A stretch of DNA of 51,968 bases from an uncultured Pelagibacteraceae bacterium (GCA_902589705.1 CACITX010000004.1:1-51968), one strand, 5' to 3'; counted from the stretch's first letter, positions 7,556-17,437 are shown. Program-made: numbers and translations. Notes: generated by a model from the sequence alone, not told the origin.

Positions 7556-8818
7556 ATGACAATCCAAAAAATTTTAGTTCCAGATATGGGTGACTTTAAA
7601 GATGTAGAAGTCATCGAGGTTCTTGTTAAAAATGGTCAAGTAATCAAAAAAAATGATTCTTTGATAACTTTAGAAAGCGACAAATCAAGTGTTGAGGTGC
7701 CATCAACTCACGAAGGCAAGATAGAAAAAATTAATGTTTCTGTAGGTGATAAAATTAACAAAGGAGATTTAATTCTTACTTTAGAGTCAAAGCAGGAAAC
7801 AAATGAGCCTATAAAAGAAAAATCTAAAAAAGAATCAGTAAAACAAAAAATACAAAATGAAGTAGTCCAGGTGCAAAAGCAACAACCTGCACCTAGTGTT
7901 CCTGCTTCAGGAAAAAGTTCTGCGAGTCCAAAAATAAGAAAGTTTGCAAGAGAGCTGGGCGCGGATATTTCTAAAATTTCTGGCACACAACGAGCTGGAA
8001 GAGTGTCAGAAGAAGATGTAAAAAATTTTATAAGATCTCAAGTTACAGTTTCTCAAGGTGAGGTGCAAAAAAAAGAAATAACAAAATATGTAAAAGAATA
8101 TTCTCATGAAGAATTTGGAGAAATAACAACACAAGATCTACCACGTGTTAAGAAACTTTCAGGACCACATTTAGTCAGATCGTGGACAGAAATTCCACAC
8201 GTCACTCAACATGATGAAATAGATGTTACTGACATGGAACAGTTTAGGAATTCTTTGTATGATTATTACACTGGTGAAAAAATTAAAGTAACTCCTCTTG
8301 CATTTATTGCAAAAGCTTTGGTAAGTGCTTTAAAAGAATTTCCTAATTTTAATGCATCATTAAATCCTGAGAATAATAAAATTATTTATAAAAAATATTT
8401 TCATATTGGTTTTGCTGTTGATACTCCGCATGGCCTGATGGTTCCAAAATTGAGAAACGTTGATCAAATGAGTATTCAAAAAATTGGAGAGGAGCTTAAA
8501 AATACAAGTCAACTTTGTAGAGAACTTAAAATTGATAAAAAAGAATTTTTTGGTGGATCGATGACTATCTCAAGTTTAGGAGGAATAGGTGGAACACATT
8601 TTACGCCAATCATTAATCCGCCAGAGGTAGCAATTTTAGGAGTTGGAAGAACTTTTGATCGACTTGTTAAAGAAAAAAATCAAATAGTTTCTAAAAAGAT
8701 ACTTCCAATATCATTATCTTATGATCACAGATTAATAGATGGTGCGGAAGGAGCTAGATTTTGTGTCTACCTTGGGGAATGTCTTGGTAAAGATTTTGCC
8801 TTTAAGCTTGCTGTTTAG
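7556..8818 (+). CDS. aceF: Pyruvate dehydrogenase E2, dihydrolipoyl acetyltransferase
   Basis: The 420-residue protein has one N-terminal lipoyl domain (about 4-78, lipoyl Lys43 in ESDKSSVE), a linker, and a peripheral-subunit-binding domain (about 123-160, SPKIRKFARELG to SEEDVKNF). The C-terminal catalytic domain ends with YDHRLIDG, which holds the active-site His and Asp. It transfers acetyl from lipoamide to CoA and forms the core of the complex. E. coli AceF has three lipoyl domains; this E2 has one, and a near-identical one sits on the E1. No E3 gene follows, so lpdA at 49.2-50.6 kb is the likely partner. Confidence 0.95.
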   Translation: MTIQKILVPDMGDFKDVEVIEVLVKNGQVIKKNDSLITLESDKSSVEVPSTHEGKIEKINVSVGDKINKGDLILTLESKQETNEPIKEKSKKESVKQKIQNEVVQVQKQQPAPSVPASGKSSASPKIRKFARELGADISKISGTQRAGRVSEEDVKNFIRSQVTVSQGEVQKKEITKYVKEYSHEEFGEITTQDLPRVKKLSGPHLVRSWTEIPHVTQHDEIDVTDMEQFRNSLYDYYTGEKIKVTPLAFIAKALVSALKEFPNFNASLNPENNKIIYKKYFHIGFAVDTPHGLMVPKLRNVDQMSIQKIGEELKNTSQLCRELKIDKKEFFGGSMTISSLGGIGGTHFTPIINPPEVAILGVGRTFDRLVKEKNQIVSKKILPISLSYDHRLIDGAEGARFCVYLGECLGKDFAFKLAV

Positions 8819-8842
8819 ATCTTCTTAAACTATTAACCCCTG

Positions 8843-9745
8843 ATGGATAAAAAATCGTTCTCACTAATTTGCGCTATTGTTACATCTGTTCTTTGGGGCT
8901 CAGCTTTTGTGGCGCAAGATATGGGTATGGATTTTATAGGGCCTCATACTTTTAATGTAGGAAGATTTTTAATCGGGTTTTTAACTTTAGTTCCTTTCTT
9001 TTTCATTTTTGAGTTTAAAAATATAAATTTCAAACAACTTGATAAAAGAAAAATAGCTTATTTTTTATTTTACTTGGGTTTTGTTTTAGCCATAGGCCAA
9101 GAGCTACAACAGATTTCTTTAATATATACTGATGTAGCAAACACTGGTGTTTTTACAGTCTTCTATGTTTTAGTCGTTCCTGTAATTTCTTACTTTATAT
9201 TTTCTAAAAAAATGCACTGGTCTATTTGGCCGTCAGTTTTTATCTGTATTCTTGGCGGCTTACTTCTAAGCGAACTAAATAATTATTCGGTAAGATTGGG
9301 TGATACTTTAGGTATCTTAAGTGCCTTTTGTTGGGGGGTCCATATTTTGCTTATTAGAAAAACGATTGAAATGTTTAACTTTCCCATAACTATAGCAATG
9401 TCTCAATGTTTTGTAGCATGTTTAGTTTTAATTGGTCCAATGTTTTACTTTGAAGATCCAACGTTTAATAATTTTTTAAAAGACTCATACGAAGTTTTAT
9501 ATGTCGGTATTTTATCAAGTGGCCTCGCCTTTTTATTACAAACATATAGTTTACAAAATATATCTCCAGCTCCTGCTGCAATAGTTTTTTCGTTGGAAGG
9601 TGTTTTCGCAGCTATATTAGCTTGGTTAATACTTGATCAATTTTTAAATGAAATTAAAATTTTAGGAATATTCTTGATATTGGCTGCTGTAATTTTCTCA
9701 CAACTAATGCCAATATATGATAAAAAAAATTATGGACGAAACTAA
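8843..9745 (+). CDS. EamA-family (DMT) membrane transporter
   Basis: The 300-residue protein has about ten hydrophobic segments arranged as two EamA repeats. The first repeat starts with VLWGSAFVAQD and the second near ILSAFCWGVHILL. The second half carries the usual SLEGVFAAILAW segment late in the chain. Family members export or import small metabolites such as amino acids or nucleotide precursors through the inner membrane. The substrate cannot be predicted. The gene lies 24 bases after aceF and overlaps or abuts the next gene, so it may be part of the same transcript. Confidence 0.88.
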   Translation: MDKKSFSLICAIVTSVLWGSAFVAQDMGMDFIGPHTFNVGRFLIGFLTLVPFFFIFEFKNINFKQLDKRKIAYFLFYLGFVLAIGQELQQISLIYTDVANTGVFTVFYVLVVPVISYFIFSKKMHWSIWPSVFICILGGLLLSELNNYSVRLGDTLGILSAFCWGVHILLIRKTIEMFNFPITIAMSQCFVACLVLIGPMFYFEDPTFNNFLKDSYEVLYVGILSSGLAFLLQTYSLQNISPAPAAIVFSLEGVFAAILAWLILDQFLNEIKILGIFLILAAVIFSQLMPIYDKKNYGRN

Positions 9746-10106
9746 TAAAGGGTTTATGAAACATTTAGGTGGTCTGGAATTAAAACAGATCAGCGATACT
9801 CAATACGAATTTATAGTTGAAGTAAAAGAAATGCATTTGAATACTGGAAAAATTGCTCATGGTGGCTTCTTGTCAACAATCGCAGATACAGGAATGGGTA
9901 CTGCCGCACATAGAGTAGCTGGTGATAAAAGATGTGTAACTATAAATTTAGATATGAAATTTATTTCAGCAGGTCAATTAGGTGACAAGCTTAAAGGAGA
10001 TGTAAAAATTTTAAAGAAAACAAAGACTCTTGTTTTTATAAGCTGTGAAATTTCTAATGATAAAGAAATTGTCGTCTCTGCCTCTGGAACTTGGAAAATT
10101 CTTTAA
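9732..10106 (+). CDS. PaaI-type hotdog-fold acyl-CoA thioesterase
   Basis: The 124-residue hotdog-fold protein has the HGGFLSTIADTGMG segment typical of PaaI/YbgC-like thioesterases, including the catalytic Asp on the long helix. Later strands (VTINLDMKFISA and LVFISCEI) complete the fold. It probably hydrolyses an acyl-CoA, with the acyl group unknown. An ATG at 9717 would give five extra residues and overlap the transporter gene by 29 bases. The ATG at 9732 is preferred because it leaves a more usual N-terminus, but both are possible. The 3' end overlaps the convergent TRAP permease gene by 4 bases. Confidence 0.85.
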   Translation: MDETNKGFMKHLGGLELKQISDTQYEFIVEVKEMHLNTGKIAHGGFLSTIADTGMGTAAHRVAGDKRCVTINLDMKFISAGQLGDKLKGDVKILKKTKTLVFISCEISNDKEIVVSASGTWKIL

Positions 10107-12427
10107 GTTTTTCTTCTATAATTTATATAACCAACTATTAATAAAAATATTAGAGCAAAAGGGTAAACAATAGCTTTGTTTGGTCTTTCTGGATTTTCAA
10201 TTTTAAAATTACTTATGATGTCGCCCATTTGAATACCAGATTTTTTTGCCTCCCCTTTCCAATTTAATTTATCTACAGTAAGTTGGTCATTCTGGTCTAC
10301 TAATGTCACTCCGTATTCTTCAATATTGTAATCATTTTCAAATTTTCCTTTATCAATAACAAATAATTTATATCTTTCGCCATATTCAGTAACTCGAGTG
10401 ACTTTTATGTGAACTTCTTTCGATGGATCAAAAGATAAATTTTGAATACTTTCTGCTGAAAGTTTTTGTTCGTTAAATTTTGGATAGAATTTACCTAATA
10501 CATAGTCCGGAGCTAAGAAAGATAAAGATATTATTAAGAAAGCTATAGTCTCATACCATCTTAATTTATTTATGAACCATTGTTGTGTAGCTGCCGTAAA
10601 AACTAAAATACCAATTAAAGAAGTTGCTATTACCAATAAAGCTTGCCAGATACTATCTACGCCAATTAATAAAAGTTCATGATTGAATAAAAAAACTATA
10701 GGTAAAATTCCTGTTCTTAAACTATACCAAATAGCTTGAAGCCCTGTTCTTAAAGGATCTCCACCAGAAATTGCTGCTGCAGCATAAGATGCTAAACCAA
10801 CAGGTGGTGTTACATCGGCCATTAATCCAAAGTAAAATACAAATAAGTGAACAGCTATTAACGGAAAAATAAACCCTGAAGCGTTTCCAACATCAACTAA
10901 AACTGTAGCCATTAATGAGGCCACTACCACATAGTTTGCAGTTGTGGGAAGGCCCATTCCTAAAAGTAAACAAAGAATAATAGTTAATAAAATTAATATT
11001 ATTACATTATCTCTAGCTATTGTCTCAATGACTATAATTAAGTTTGTGCTTAATCCTGTAGATCCAACTGCTCCCACTATTATACCCGCAGTGGCAATCG
11101 CTATTCCAACTCCCACCATATTAATTGCTCCTTTTTGAAGTCCAACAATAGTTTGGTTCCACCATTCGATTAAGCCGGTTTTATAATCTGAATTTTTTAT
11201 AATTCGATTTATCAAATTCACTAGGATTAAAGAAATAGTTGCATAAAAAATTGAAAAACCTGCTGTGTATCTCATGTAAACAAGTAAAAAAATTAAAACA
11301 AAAATTGGTATTAAAAAATGAAGCCCAGATAAAAAAGTACTCTTAAGATGAGGAACGTCTGCATCATCCATTCCTTTAAGTCCTAGTTTAAGAGCCTCTA
11401 GATGGGATATATAAAACAAAGCAATGTATGAAATGATAGCTGGTAAAAAAGCATGTTTAACAACCTCAAAATAAGTAACGCCTATAAAGCTTGCCATAAC
11501 GAAAGCTGCAGCTCCCATAACTGGAGGCATGATTTGACCATTAACAGATGATGAAACTTCAATAGCTCCTGCTTTCTCTTGAGAGAATCCTGTTTTTTTC
11601 ATAATCGGAATTGTAAAAGTTCCGGTAGTAACAGTATTTGCTACTGAAGAACCTGAAATCATTCCTGTCATTCCTGATCCTAAAATGGCTGCTTTAGCAG
11701 GTCCTCCTCGCATTTTACCAACCATGGCGAATGCTAAATCTAAGAAGTATTTTCCTCCTCCAGCTGTCTCTAATAATGCTCCGAAAAGAACGAATAAAAA
11801 TATAAAATCAACAGAAACGCCAATAGGTATTCCAAAAATAGCTTCTTGATCGAACCATTGAAATCCAACTAATCTTTTAACAGAAAGGCCCCCATGAGAA
11901 ATAATATCTGGGGCATATTTTCCAAAGTATGAGAATAGTAAAAAACAAATCGCAATAATTACTAAAGGCAGTCCGATTGCTCTTCTTGTCGCCTCTAAAA
12001 GTATCAAAATACCAATTGCTCCTATGATCAATTCAACAGGAACTTTGTATCCAAATATCTCTTTTACAAGAAGAATGCCTCCTCTATTAACAAGATCATC
12101 ATAGAAAAAATAAATATAAAGACAACAGAATGCAGCGACAATACTTATAAGAATATCAAAAACTGATATTTTCTTTCCTCGTACAACAGGAAAAATTAAA
12201 AATGTTAGTGTAAGTGCGAAACCTAAATGTATTGCTCTAGCAGGTAGACCTTTGAACATTCCAAAGTTAAACCAAAAAGGAAATGGAGAGGCGTACCAAA
12301 GTTGAAATAAAGTCCAGAGAATAGCAATACCAAAAACTACTTTTAAGTGAATGCCCGATAAATTTCGAGTTGGAGATATATCTTCTTGAATTTTGTCTTT
12401 AATCTTACTTTGAATAGTTTGATTCAT
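10103..12427 (-). CDS. TRAP transporter fused permease (TAXI type, DctQ/DctM fusion)
   Basis: The 774-residue protein is mostly membrane spanning. It matches the fused small-plus-large permease of TAXI-type TRAP transporters, with typical segments such as GGGKYFLDLA, GSGMTGMISGSSVAN, SSVNGQIMPPVMG and LGMGLPTTANYV. A C-terminal soluble region of about 130 residues (starting near the SLSFLAPDYVLG segment) resembles the DUF3394-type tail. It has a PDZ-like loop, WKGEAKKSGIQMGD, and ends with one more membrane helix. With the adjacent binding protein it imports an organic acid or similar solute using an ion gradient. The ligand is not identifiable. Confidence 0.93.
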   Translation of the reverse strand: MNQTIQSKIKDKIQEDISPTRNLSGIHLKVVFGIAILWTLFQLWYASPFPFWFNFGMFKGLPARAIHLGFALTLTFLIFPVVRGKKISVFDILISIVAAFCCLYIYFFYDDLVNRGGILLVKEIFGYKVPVELIIGAIGILILLEATRRAIGLPLVIIAICFLLFSYFGKYAPDIISHGGLSVKRLVGFQWFDQEAIFGIPIGVSVDFIFLFVLFGALLETAGGGKYFLDLAFAMVGKMRGGPAKAAILGSGMTGMISGSSVANTVTTGTFTIPIMKKTGFSQEKAGAIEVSSSVNGQIMPPVMGAAAFVMASFIGVTYFEVVKHAFLPAIISYIALFYISHLEALKLGLKGMDDADVPHLKSTFLSGLHFLIPIFVLIFLLVYMRYTAGFSIFYATISLILVNLINRIIKNSDYKTGLIEWWNQTIVGLQKGAINMVGVGIAIATAGIIVGAVGSTGLSTNLIIVIETIARDNVIILILLTIILCLLLGMGLPTTANYVVVASLMATVLVDVGNASGFIFPLIAVHLFVFYFGLMADVTPPVGLASYAAAAISGGDPLRTGLQAIWYSLRTGILPIVFLFNHELLLIGVDSIWQALLVIATSLIGILVFTAATQQWFINKLRWYETIAFLIISLSFLAPDYVLGKFYPKFNEQKLSAESIQNLSFDPSKEVHIKVTRVTEYGERYKLFVIDKGKFENDYNIEEYGVTLVDQNDQLTVDKLNWKGEAKKSGIQMGDIISNFKIENPERPNKAIVYPFALIFLLIVGYINYRRKT

Positions 12428-12449
12428 TTCACTTAAGATACATTATTAT

Positions 12450-12484
12450 AAAAAAAAAGGCCCAAGAAATATTGGGCCTTTTTT
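12450..12484 (-). terminator. Intrinsic terminator-like hairpin between TAXI binding protein and permease
   Basis: A perfect 7-bp stem, GGCCCAA (12459-12465) with TTGGGCC (12472-12478), has a 6-base loop. It is followed on the minus strand by nine T residues (complement of the A-run 12450-12458). It lies after the binding-protein stop and before the permease start. Partial termination here would yield more binding protein than permease, as is common for binding-protein-dependent transporters. Confidence 0.75.
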
Positions 12485-12504
12485 AATTAAACTAAAAAGT
12501 TGAA

Positions 12505-13509
12505 TTACATTAATCCAGCTTCTTTGTAGTACTTAATTGCACCTGGATGTAATGGAGCCGATAAACCATCAGCTATCATATTTTTCTTTTCCAGAGGTCC
12601 AAAAGCTGGGTGTTGAGCTCTGAAATCATCAAAGTTTTCCATCACCGCTTTTGTTACTAAGTATACAAGTTCTTCAGAAACATCTGCACTTGTAACAACT
12701 GTAGCTTTTACACCAAACGTTGTAGCGTCTTTTTTCTGATTAGAATAAGTTCCTTTTGGAATTACAGCTTTTGCATAGTAGTCTGCTCCATCAATTAAAG
12801 CTTGAACTGGCGCACCAGTTAAATTGATTGGACTAGCTTTTGCTTTACAAGTTGCTGCTTGTTCCATAGCACCATTTGGAAATCCTACTGAATATCCAAA
12901 TGCATCTATTTTACCATCACAAAGAGCCTTAACTTGTTCAGAAGAAGTAAGTTCAGTAGTAGCTTTGAACATACTCATGTCTGCTCCCATAGCTTTCATT
13001 AATTCTTCCATAGTTCCTCTTTGTCCAGAACCTGGATTACCAATGTTTACTGTTTTTCCTTTTAGACCTTTGAAATCTTTTATTTTAGATTTTTTACTTG
13101 CCCAAATTTGGAAAGGTTCATTGTGAACAGAAAATACAGCTCTTAGATTACTAAACTGTTTTCCTTCCCATTTGCTTGAACCGTTGTAAGCATGATACTG
13201 CCAGTCTGACTGAGCAACACCAAATTGAAACTCACCATCTTTGATTTGTCCAATGTTATAGTTAGAACCACCTGTTGAAGGTGCAGTACATCTATAAGCT
13301 TTAGCTGTACCTTTTTTTCTACCATGATCAGCACTAATTGCTGACTTGTGTAACATTTTACATATAGCGTTACCTGTTTGGAAATATACTCCAGTTGGTC
13401 CACCTGTTCCTATTGTAAAGAACTCTGCTGATTTTGCTATTGAAGTGAATGGGCTTGAAAAAGCTATCATTACTAGAACAGCTGAAATCATTGATATTAT
13501 TTTTTTCAT
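12505..13509 (-). CDS. TAXI-family TRAP transporter solute-binding protein
   Basis: The 334-residue periplasmic protein has a signal peptide (about residues 1-28, cleavage near SIAKSAEF). The mature start FFTIGTGGPTGVYF is characteristic of TAXI-family binding proteins. Other family stretches are the KGKTVNIGNPGSG ligand-domain segment and DAFGYSVGFPNGA. It captures solute for the permease encoded downstream. The start is fixed by a strong AAGGGAG Shine-Dalgarno at 13515-13521, and a good promoter precedes it. Both suggest high expression. Confidence 0.95.
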   Translation of the reverse strand: MKKIISMISAVLVMIAFSSPFTSIAKSAEFFTIGTGGPTGVYFQTGNAICKMLHKSAISADHGRKKGTAKAYRCTAPSTGGSNYNIGQIKDGEFQFGVAQSDWQYHAYNGSSKWEGKQFSNLRAVFSVHNEPFQIWASKKSKIKDFKGLKGKTVNIGNPGSGQRGTMEELMKAMGADMSMFKATTELTSSEQVKALCDGKIDAFGYSVGFPNGAMEQAATCKAKASPINLTGAPVQALIDGADYYAKAVIPKGTYSNQKKDATTFGVKATVVTSADVSEELVYLVTKAVMENFDDFRAQHPAFGPLEKKNMIADGLSAPLHPGAIKYYKEAGLM

Positions 13510-13535
13510 GTGTTCTCCCTTTTTATTAATACTGA

Positions 13536-13564
13536 ATTTAACTACGTTATTGTATTGAGGTCAA
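13536..13564 (-). promoter_or_regulatory. Promoter of the TAXI-TRAP operon
   Basis: On the minus strand, TTGACC (13564-13559) and TTAAAT (13541-13536) are separated by exactly 17 bases. Transcription would start near 13529, about 20 bases before the ATG, leaving room for the AAGGGAG site at 13521-13515. The promoter lies in the short gap after the aminotransferase gene, so the transporter can be transcribed independently of it. Confidence 0.55.
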
Positions 13565-13572
13565 AGAGATTC

Positions 13573-14811
13573 TTATAAATTTTTAACCCAATTTGACAAT
13601 TTTGAAACGCCTTCGACCACATTTGGTGCATATTTTTTAATCATCTCATCATCTATCATTTTACAGTTTGTAACGTTTCTAAAAAATTCTGTTCCATCAA
13701 AATCAGTATAACTTAACCTTGTTAGCATTTTATTTTGTTTAAAACCAAAATCTGATCCTGGCAACATTGCTACACCTGTTTCGTTTAAAATTGCTTCACA
13801 TAATTTTGATGAGGTTTTATATTTTTTGTTTTTAAATTCTGGCATCAAATAAAATGCACCTTGTGGAGGAGCCATTAAAACCTTATTTGATTTCAGATTA
13901 TTATAAACGTAGTTTCCAACAGCATTTAATATCGCTCTAACTTTTAGCTTATATTGATCATGCTCATTAGCATAAGCTTCTACAGATGCATATTGCGTTG
14001 GTGTGTTAACGGTAGAATAAGACTCACTTGCAAGCGATTTTAAACTTTTTAAAAATTCAGTTAATTTCTTTGGAACAGCTAGAAATCCTAATCTCCAACC
14101 TCCAGCTCCACACCATTTGCTTAATCCACCAGTAATAAAAGTTAACTCAGGATAAAATTTTGATATTGAGTTATATTGATTAGTAAAAGTGAGATCAGTG
14201 TAAATTTCATCTGACAACACCATTATCTTATATTTTTTTGCAACTTTAGCTAACTGTTCTAAATTTTTACAAACTGCTCCTGATGGATTGTTTGGCGAAT
14301 TAAGAATTAAGATTAAATTTTTATTTTTTCCAACTGAATTGATTTTTTTTTCAAGTTCTTTTCCAGTGGGAAACCAATTATTTTCTCTTGTAGTCTCTAA
14401 CCAGTGAACTTTATTTGAACCTATTTCTGCTTGTGGCTCATAAGAAACCCAGCCAGGTGCAGGAATTATTATTTCCCCATTAAAAGCAATATGTATCAGT
14501 AACATTGCTTCCTTCGAACCAGGTGTGATTAATATATTTTCTTTTGGGTAATCATTTCCTGTTCTTTTTGCTAAATACTTTGAAATATTTTCTCTTAGTT
14601 CAGGTAATCCTTGAATAGGTAAGTATTCTTTTCTATGAGCGTTCTTTTTTAAAGCCTCTACAATTTTTTCTGGAACTGGAAATGGAGATTGTCCAAAGCC
14701 AAATTGATATACTTTTTTTCCATTAGATATTAGCTCTTTTGACTTTTCATTAATTACAAGTGTTGAGGATTCTTTGAGTTTTAGAATTTTCTCTTTTACA
14801 TTAGATGACAT
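13573..14811 (-). CDS. Class I/II pyridoxal-phosphate aminotransferase
   Basis: The 412-residue fold-type I aminotransferase has the SPNNPSGAV motif, the Asp-Tyr PLP contacts in LSDEIYTDL, and the PLP-binding Lys in GGLSKWCGAGGWRLG. It resembles aspartate/tyrosine-type aminotransferases. The amino donor and acceptor cannot be assigned from sequence alone. It sits upstream of the TAXI transporter on the same strand, so the transported solute might be an amino or keto acid, but that is inference from position only. The promoter in front has an almost leaderless layout (see 14827-14856). Confidence 0.9.
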   Translation of the reverse strand: MSSNVKEKILKLKESSTLVINEKSKELISNGKKVYQFGFGQSPFPVPEKIVEALKKNAHRKEYLPIQGLPELRENISKYLAKRTGNDYPKENILITPGSKEAMLLIHIAFNGEIIIPAPGWVSYEPQAEIGSNKVHWLETTRENNWFPTGKELEKKINSVGKNKNLILILNSPNNPSGAVCKNLEQLAKVAKKYKIMVLSDEIYTDLTFTNQYNSISKFYPELTFITGGLSKWCGAGGWRLGFLAVPKKLTEFLKSLKSLASESYSTVNTPTQYASVEAYANEHDQYKLKVRAILNAVGNYVYNNLKSNKVLMAPPQGAFYLMPEFKNKKYKTSSKLCEAILNETGVAMLPGSDFGFKQNKMLTRLSYTDFDGTEFFRNVTNCKMIDDEMIKKYAPNVVEGVSKLSNWVKNL

Positions 14812-14826
14812 TTTAACTTTTAATTA

Positions 14827-14856
14827 CCTATACGGGGACTGCCTATTGGAAGTCAA
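14827..14856 (-). promoter_or_regulatory. Promoter of the aminotransferase gene
   Basis: On the minus strand, TTGACT (14856-14851) is followed after 18 bases by TATAGG (14832-14827). Predicted transcription start near 14820 leaves a leader of about 9 bases before the ATG at 14811. Confidence 0.45.
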
Positions 14857-14879
14857 ATCAATTGTGAAAATTGGAACAT

Positions 14880-14908
14880 TTGACAAAACGATTCGGTCAT
14901 GTTTTAAT
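14880..14908 (+). promoter_or_regulatory. Promoter of the Suv3-helicase/TerB/ferredoxin/CarD operon
   Basis: A perfect TTGACA (14880-14885) and TTTAAT (14903-14908) are separated by 17 bases. The predicted start near 14915 gives a leader of about 54 bases to the ATG at 14969. It is back to back with the aminotransferase promoter in the 157-base divergent gap. Confidence 0.6.
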
Positions 14909-14968
14909 CTTATTTTGTTCTCAACTTAGGTCTACATATAGTGTAAATAAAAATCTCTAACACAAAAA

Positions 14969-17434
14969 ATGACTAATCAATCTCAAAGAATAATTGCATT
15001 ACTAGGTCCTACGAATACGGGGAAAACTTATGTTGCAATAGAAAAAATGCTTGAATTTTCCTCAGGTATTTTTGGTTTACCCTTGAGATTACTGGCAAGA
15101 GAAGTTTATGACAAATGCGTAAATAAAGTCGGGGTCGAAAAAGTAGCTTTAATAACGGGTGAAGAAAAAATTATCCCAAGCACTGCTAGCTATTTCATTT
15201 GTACCGTTGAGTCGATGCCTAAAAATAAAGAAGTCGACTTTATTGCAATTGACGAAATACAAATGTGTTCTGACAGAGAACGCGGCCACATCTTTACTGA
15301 AAGAATGCTAGAGTCTAGAGGAACGAAATTAACGATGTTCCTAGGTTCACAAGTAATGGAAAATATCATTAGTGAACTTGTCGAAGGCGTAGAATTTGAG
15401 AAAAAGGAAAGGTTTTCAAAATTAAGTTACTCGGGAATAAAAAAAATATCTCGTTTGGATCGTAAAGTTGCAATAATAGCTTTTTCAATTGAAGAGGTTT
15501 ATGCAATAGCAGAATTAGTAAGAAGACAAAAAGGAGGAGCTGCTGTTATTATGGGTTCCTTAAGTCCGAAAACCAGAAACTCGCAAGTAGGATTGTATCA
15601 GTCTGGAGATGTAGATTACTTAATTGCAACAGATGCAATTGGTATGGGTTTAAATATGGACATAAATGAAATCTATTTCTCAAATTTAAAAAAATTTGAT
15701 GGCAAAAAAACTAGACGACTCAATCTAATTGAAATGTCTCAAATCGCCGGACGTGCAGGAAGATATAAAAATGATGGTGGATTTGGGACAACAGGTGACT
15801 GCGAGACTTTGAATTCAGATGAAATAGAAAAAATAGAAAAACACCAATTACCAGATACTAAATCAGTTTATTGGAGAAATTCAAACCTTAATTTTAGCAA
15901 TCCAGAAAAGCTTATTGCTTCACTTGAACTTAGACCTGATAAAAAAAATTTATTAAGAACGAACGACTCCCTTGATGAAAGTGTATTAAGATTTTTTCTT
16001 AAAAAAGGTGCTAACAATATAATTTATCATAAAAATCTAGAATTACTTTGGGAATGCTGCCAGATACCTGATTTTGAAAAAAAAGCTTATGGACAGCATA
16101 TAAATATTATTGATAAAGTTTTCCAATTTCTTACTACAAGAAAAAAAAGAATTCCAAGTTCTTTTATGAAAGATCAACTGAAAGGTCTTGAAAAAGATCA
16201 TGGGAATGTAGATTTACTATCACACAGACTTTCTAATGTCAGAACTTGGTCATATGTTGCGAATAAAAAGAATTGGGTAGAAAATTCAGATTATTGGGTT
16301 CAGCTCACAAAAAGCATCGAAGATAAACTTTCAGATAAATTACATGATGAACTAACAAAAAGTTTTATTGATAAAAAAATTAGTATTCTCTCACGTAATC
16401 TTAAGCAAGATTTAGTCCTAAATACTGAGATCAATGAAGATAATAAGATCTATATAGACGGGCAGCTAATTGGTGAATTAAAAGGCTTAAAATTTTTAAT
16501 AGAAGTTACATCAAAAACTTTAGATACAGATATAAAATCAATTAAAAAGGCAGCAAGAAAAGGTGTTGAGCAAGAATTAATTAAAAGGGTAGAAAATATT
16601 TTAAATGGTGCAGAATTATCAATTAACAATGAAAATAAAATTATTTGGAAACATAATCCTATCGCTCGATTAAAAAAAGGTAATAACTATTTAAATCCAG
16701 AAATTGATATAATTGCTGACGACTCTATAGACGAAACCTCTAAATTAAAATTAACTAATTTTTTAGAAAAATGGTTAGAAAATTATATAAATGATGTTTT
16801 AGGAGATTTGATTAAGCTTACTAAACATAAAATTAACAACCAATATCTTAGAGGGCTCGTATTTCAACTTTATGAGAAAAATGGAGTGGTTAAACGAAGT
16901 GAAGTCGATAAAATTGTCAACTTAATTCCTGCTGAAGAAAGAAAGAAATTATGGGGAATGGGAATTAAAATAGGAAGATACCATATTTACTTACCTAAAA
17001 TGTTAAAACCAAAAGCTGTAGAATTTCGAATAAGTTTATGGAGTTTATTTCATAACTTGTCTAATAAAAATACGATACCTAAATCAGGTTTAAATTTCTT
17101 AACTGACGCAAAATTGGAAAGAAATTTTTTACTACTTTGTGGTTTTGAAAAATTTAAGGAGTTTTTTGTAAGAATTGATATTTTAGAGAAGTTATTTATT
17201 AAAATAATAGATAGTTCAAAAGATAAAAAATTCAAAATAAACGCAAGTATGATGAATTTATTGGGCTGTTCTAAAGAAAATTTCTTTAAATTAATGAATT
17301 ATATGAATTATAAAAAGGATAAAGAGGAAGATACGTACATTTTTAGAGGTGAAAAGAGGAAAAAAGAGAAACTATTTAAGTTTGACAATAAAGAGAATCC
17401 ATTTAATAAACTTCGTACTTTAAATATTAAATAA
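14969..17434 (+). CDS. Suv3-like ATP-dependent RNA helicase
   Basis: The 821-residue superfamily 2 helicase has Walker A GPTNTGKT (13-20), the DEIQ box (95-98), and C-terminal helicase motifs ATDAIGMGLN and QIAGRAGR. The order and spacing match the Suv3/SUPV3L1 group, whose mitochondrial members unwind RNA for the degradosome and whose bacterial relatives are alphaproteobacterial. The long C-terminal half (about 330-821) is Lys/Glu-rich and less conserved. The family's usual setting, with a ferredoxin and CarD downstream, is kept here. A role in RNA turnover is likely by family, not shown by sequence. Confidence 0.9.
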   Translation: MTNQSQRIIALLGPTNTGKTYVAIEKMLEFSSGIFGLPLRLLAREVYDKCVNKVGVEKVALITGEEKIIPSTASYFICTVESMPKNKEVDFIAIDEIQMCSDRERGHIFTERMLESRGTKLTMFLGSQVMENIISELVEGVEFEKKERFSKLSYSGIKKISRLDRKVAIIAFSIEEVYAIAELVRRQKGGAAVIMGSLSPKTRNSQVGLYQSGDVDYLIATDAIGMGLNMDINEIYFSNLKKFDGKKTRRLNLIEMSQIAGRAGRYKNDGGFGTTGDCETLNSDEIEKIEKHQLPDTKSVYWRNSNLNFSNPEKLIASLELRPDKKNLLRTNDSLDESVLRFFLKKGANNIIYHKNLELLWECCQIPDFEKKAYGQHINIIDKVFQFLTTRKKRIPSSFMKDQLKGLEKDHGNVDLLSHRLSNVRTWSYVANKKNWVENSDYWVQLTKSIEDKLSDKLHDELTKSFIDKKISILSRNLKQDLVLNTEINEDNKIYIDGQLIGELKGLKFLIEVTSKTLDTDIKSIKKAARKGVEQELIKRVENILNGAELSINNENKIIWKHNPIARLKKGNNYLNPEIDIIADDSIDETSKLKLTNFLEKWLENYINDVLGDLIKLTKHKINNQYLRGLVFQLYEKNGVVKRSEVDKIVNLIPAEERKKLWGMGIKIGRYHIYLPKMLKPKAVEFRISLWSLFHNLSNKNTIPKSGLNFLTDAKLERNFLLLCGFEKFKEFFVRIDILEKLFIKIIDSSKDKKFKINASMMNLLGCSKENFFKLMNYMNYKKDKEEDTYIFRGEKRKKEKLFKFDNKENPFNKLRTLNIK

Positions 17435-17437
17435 TTC

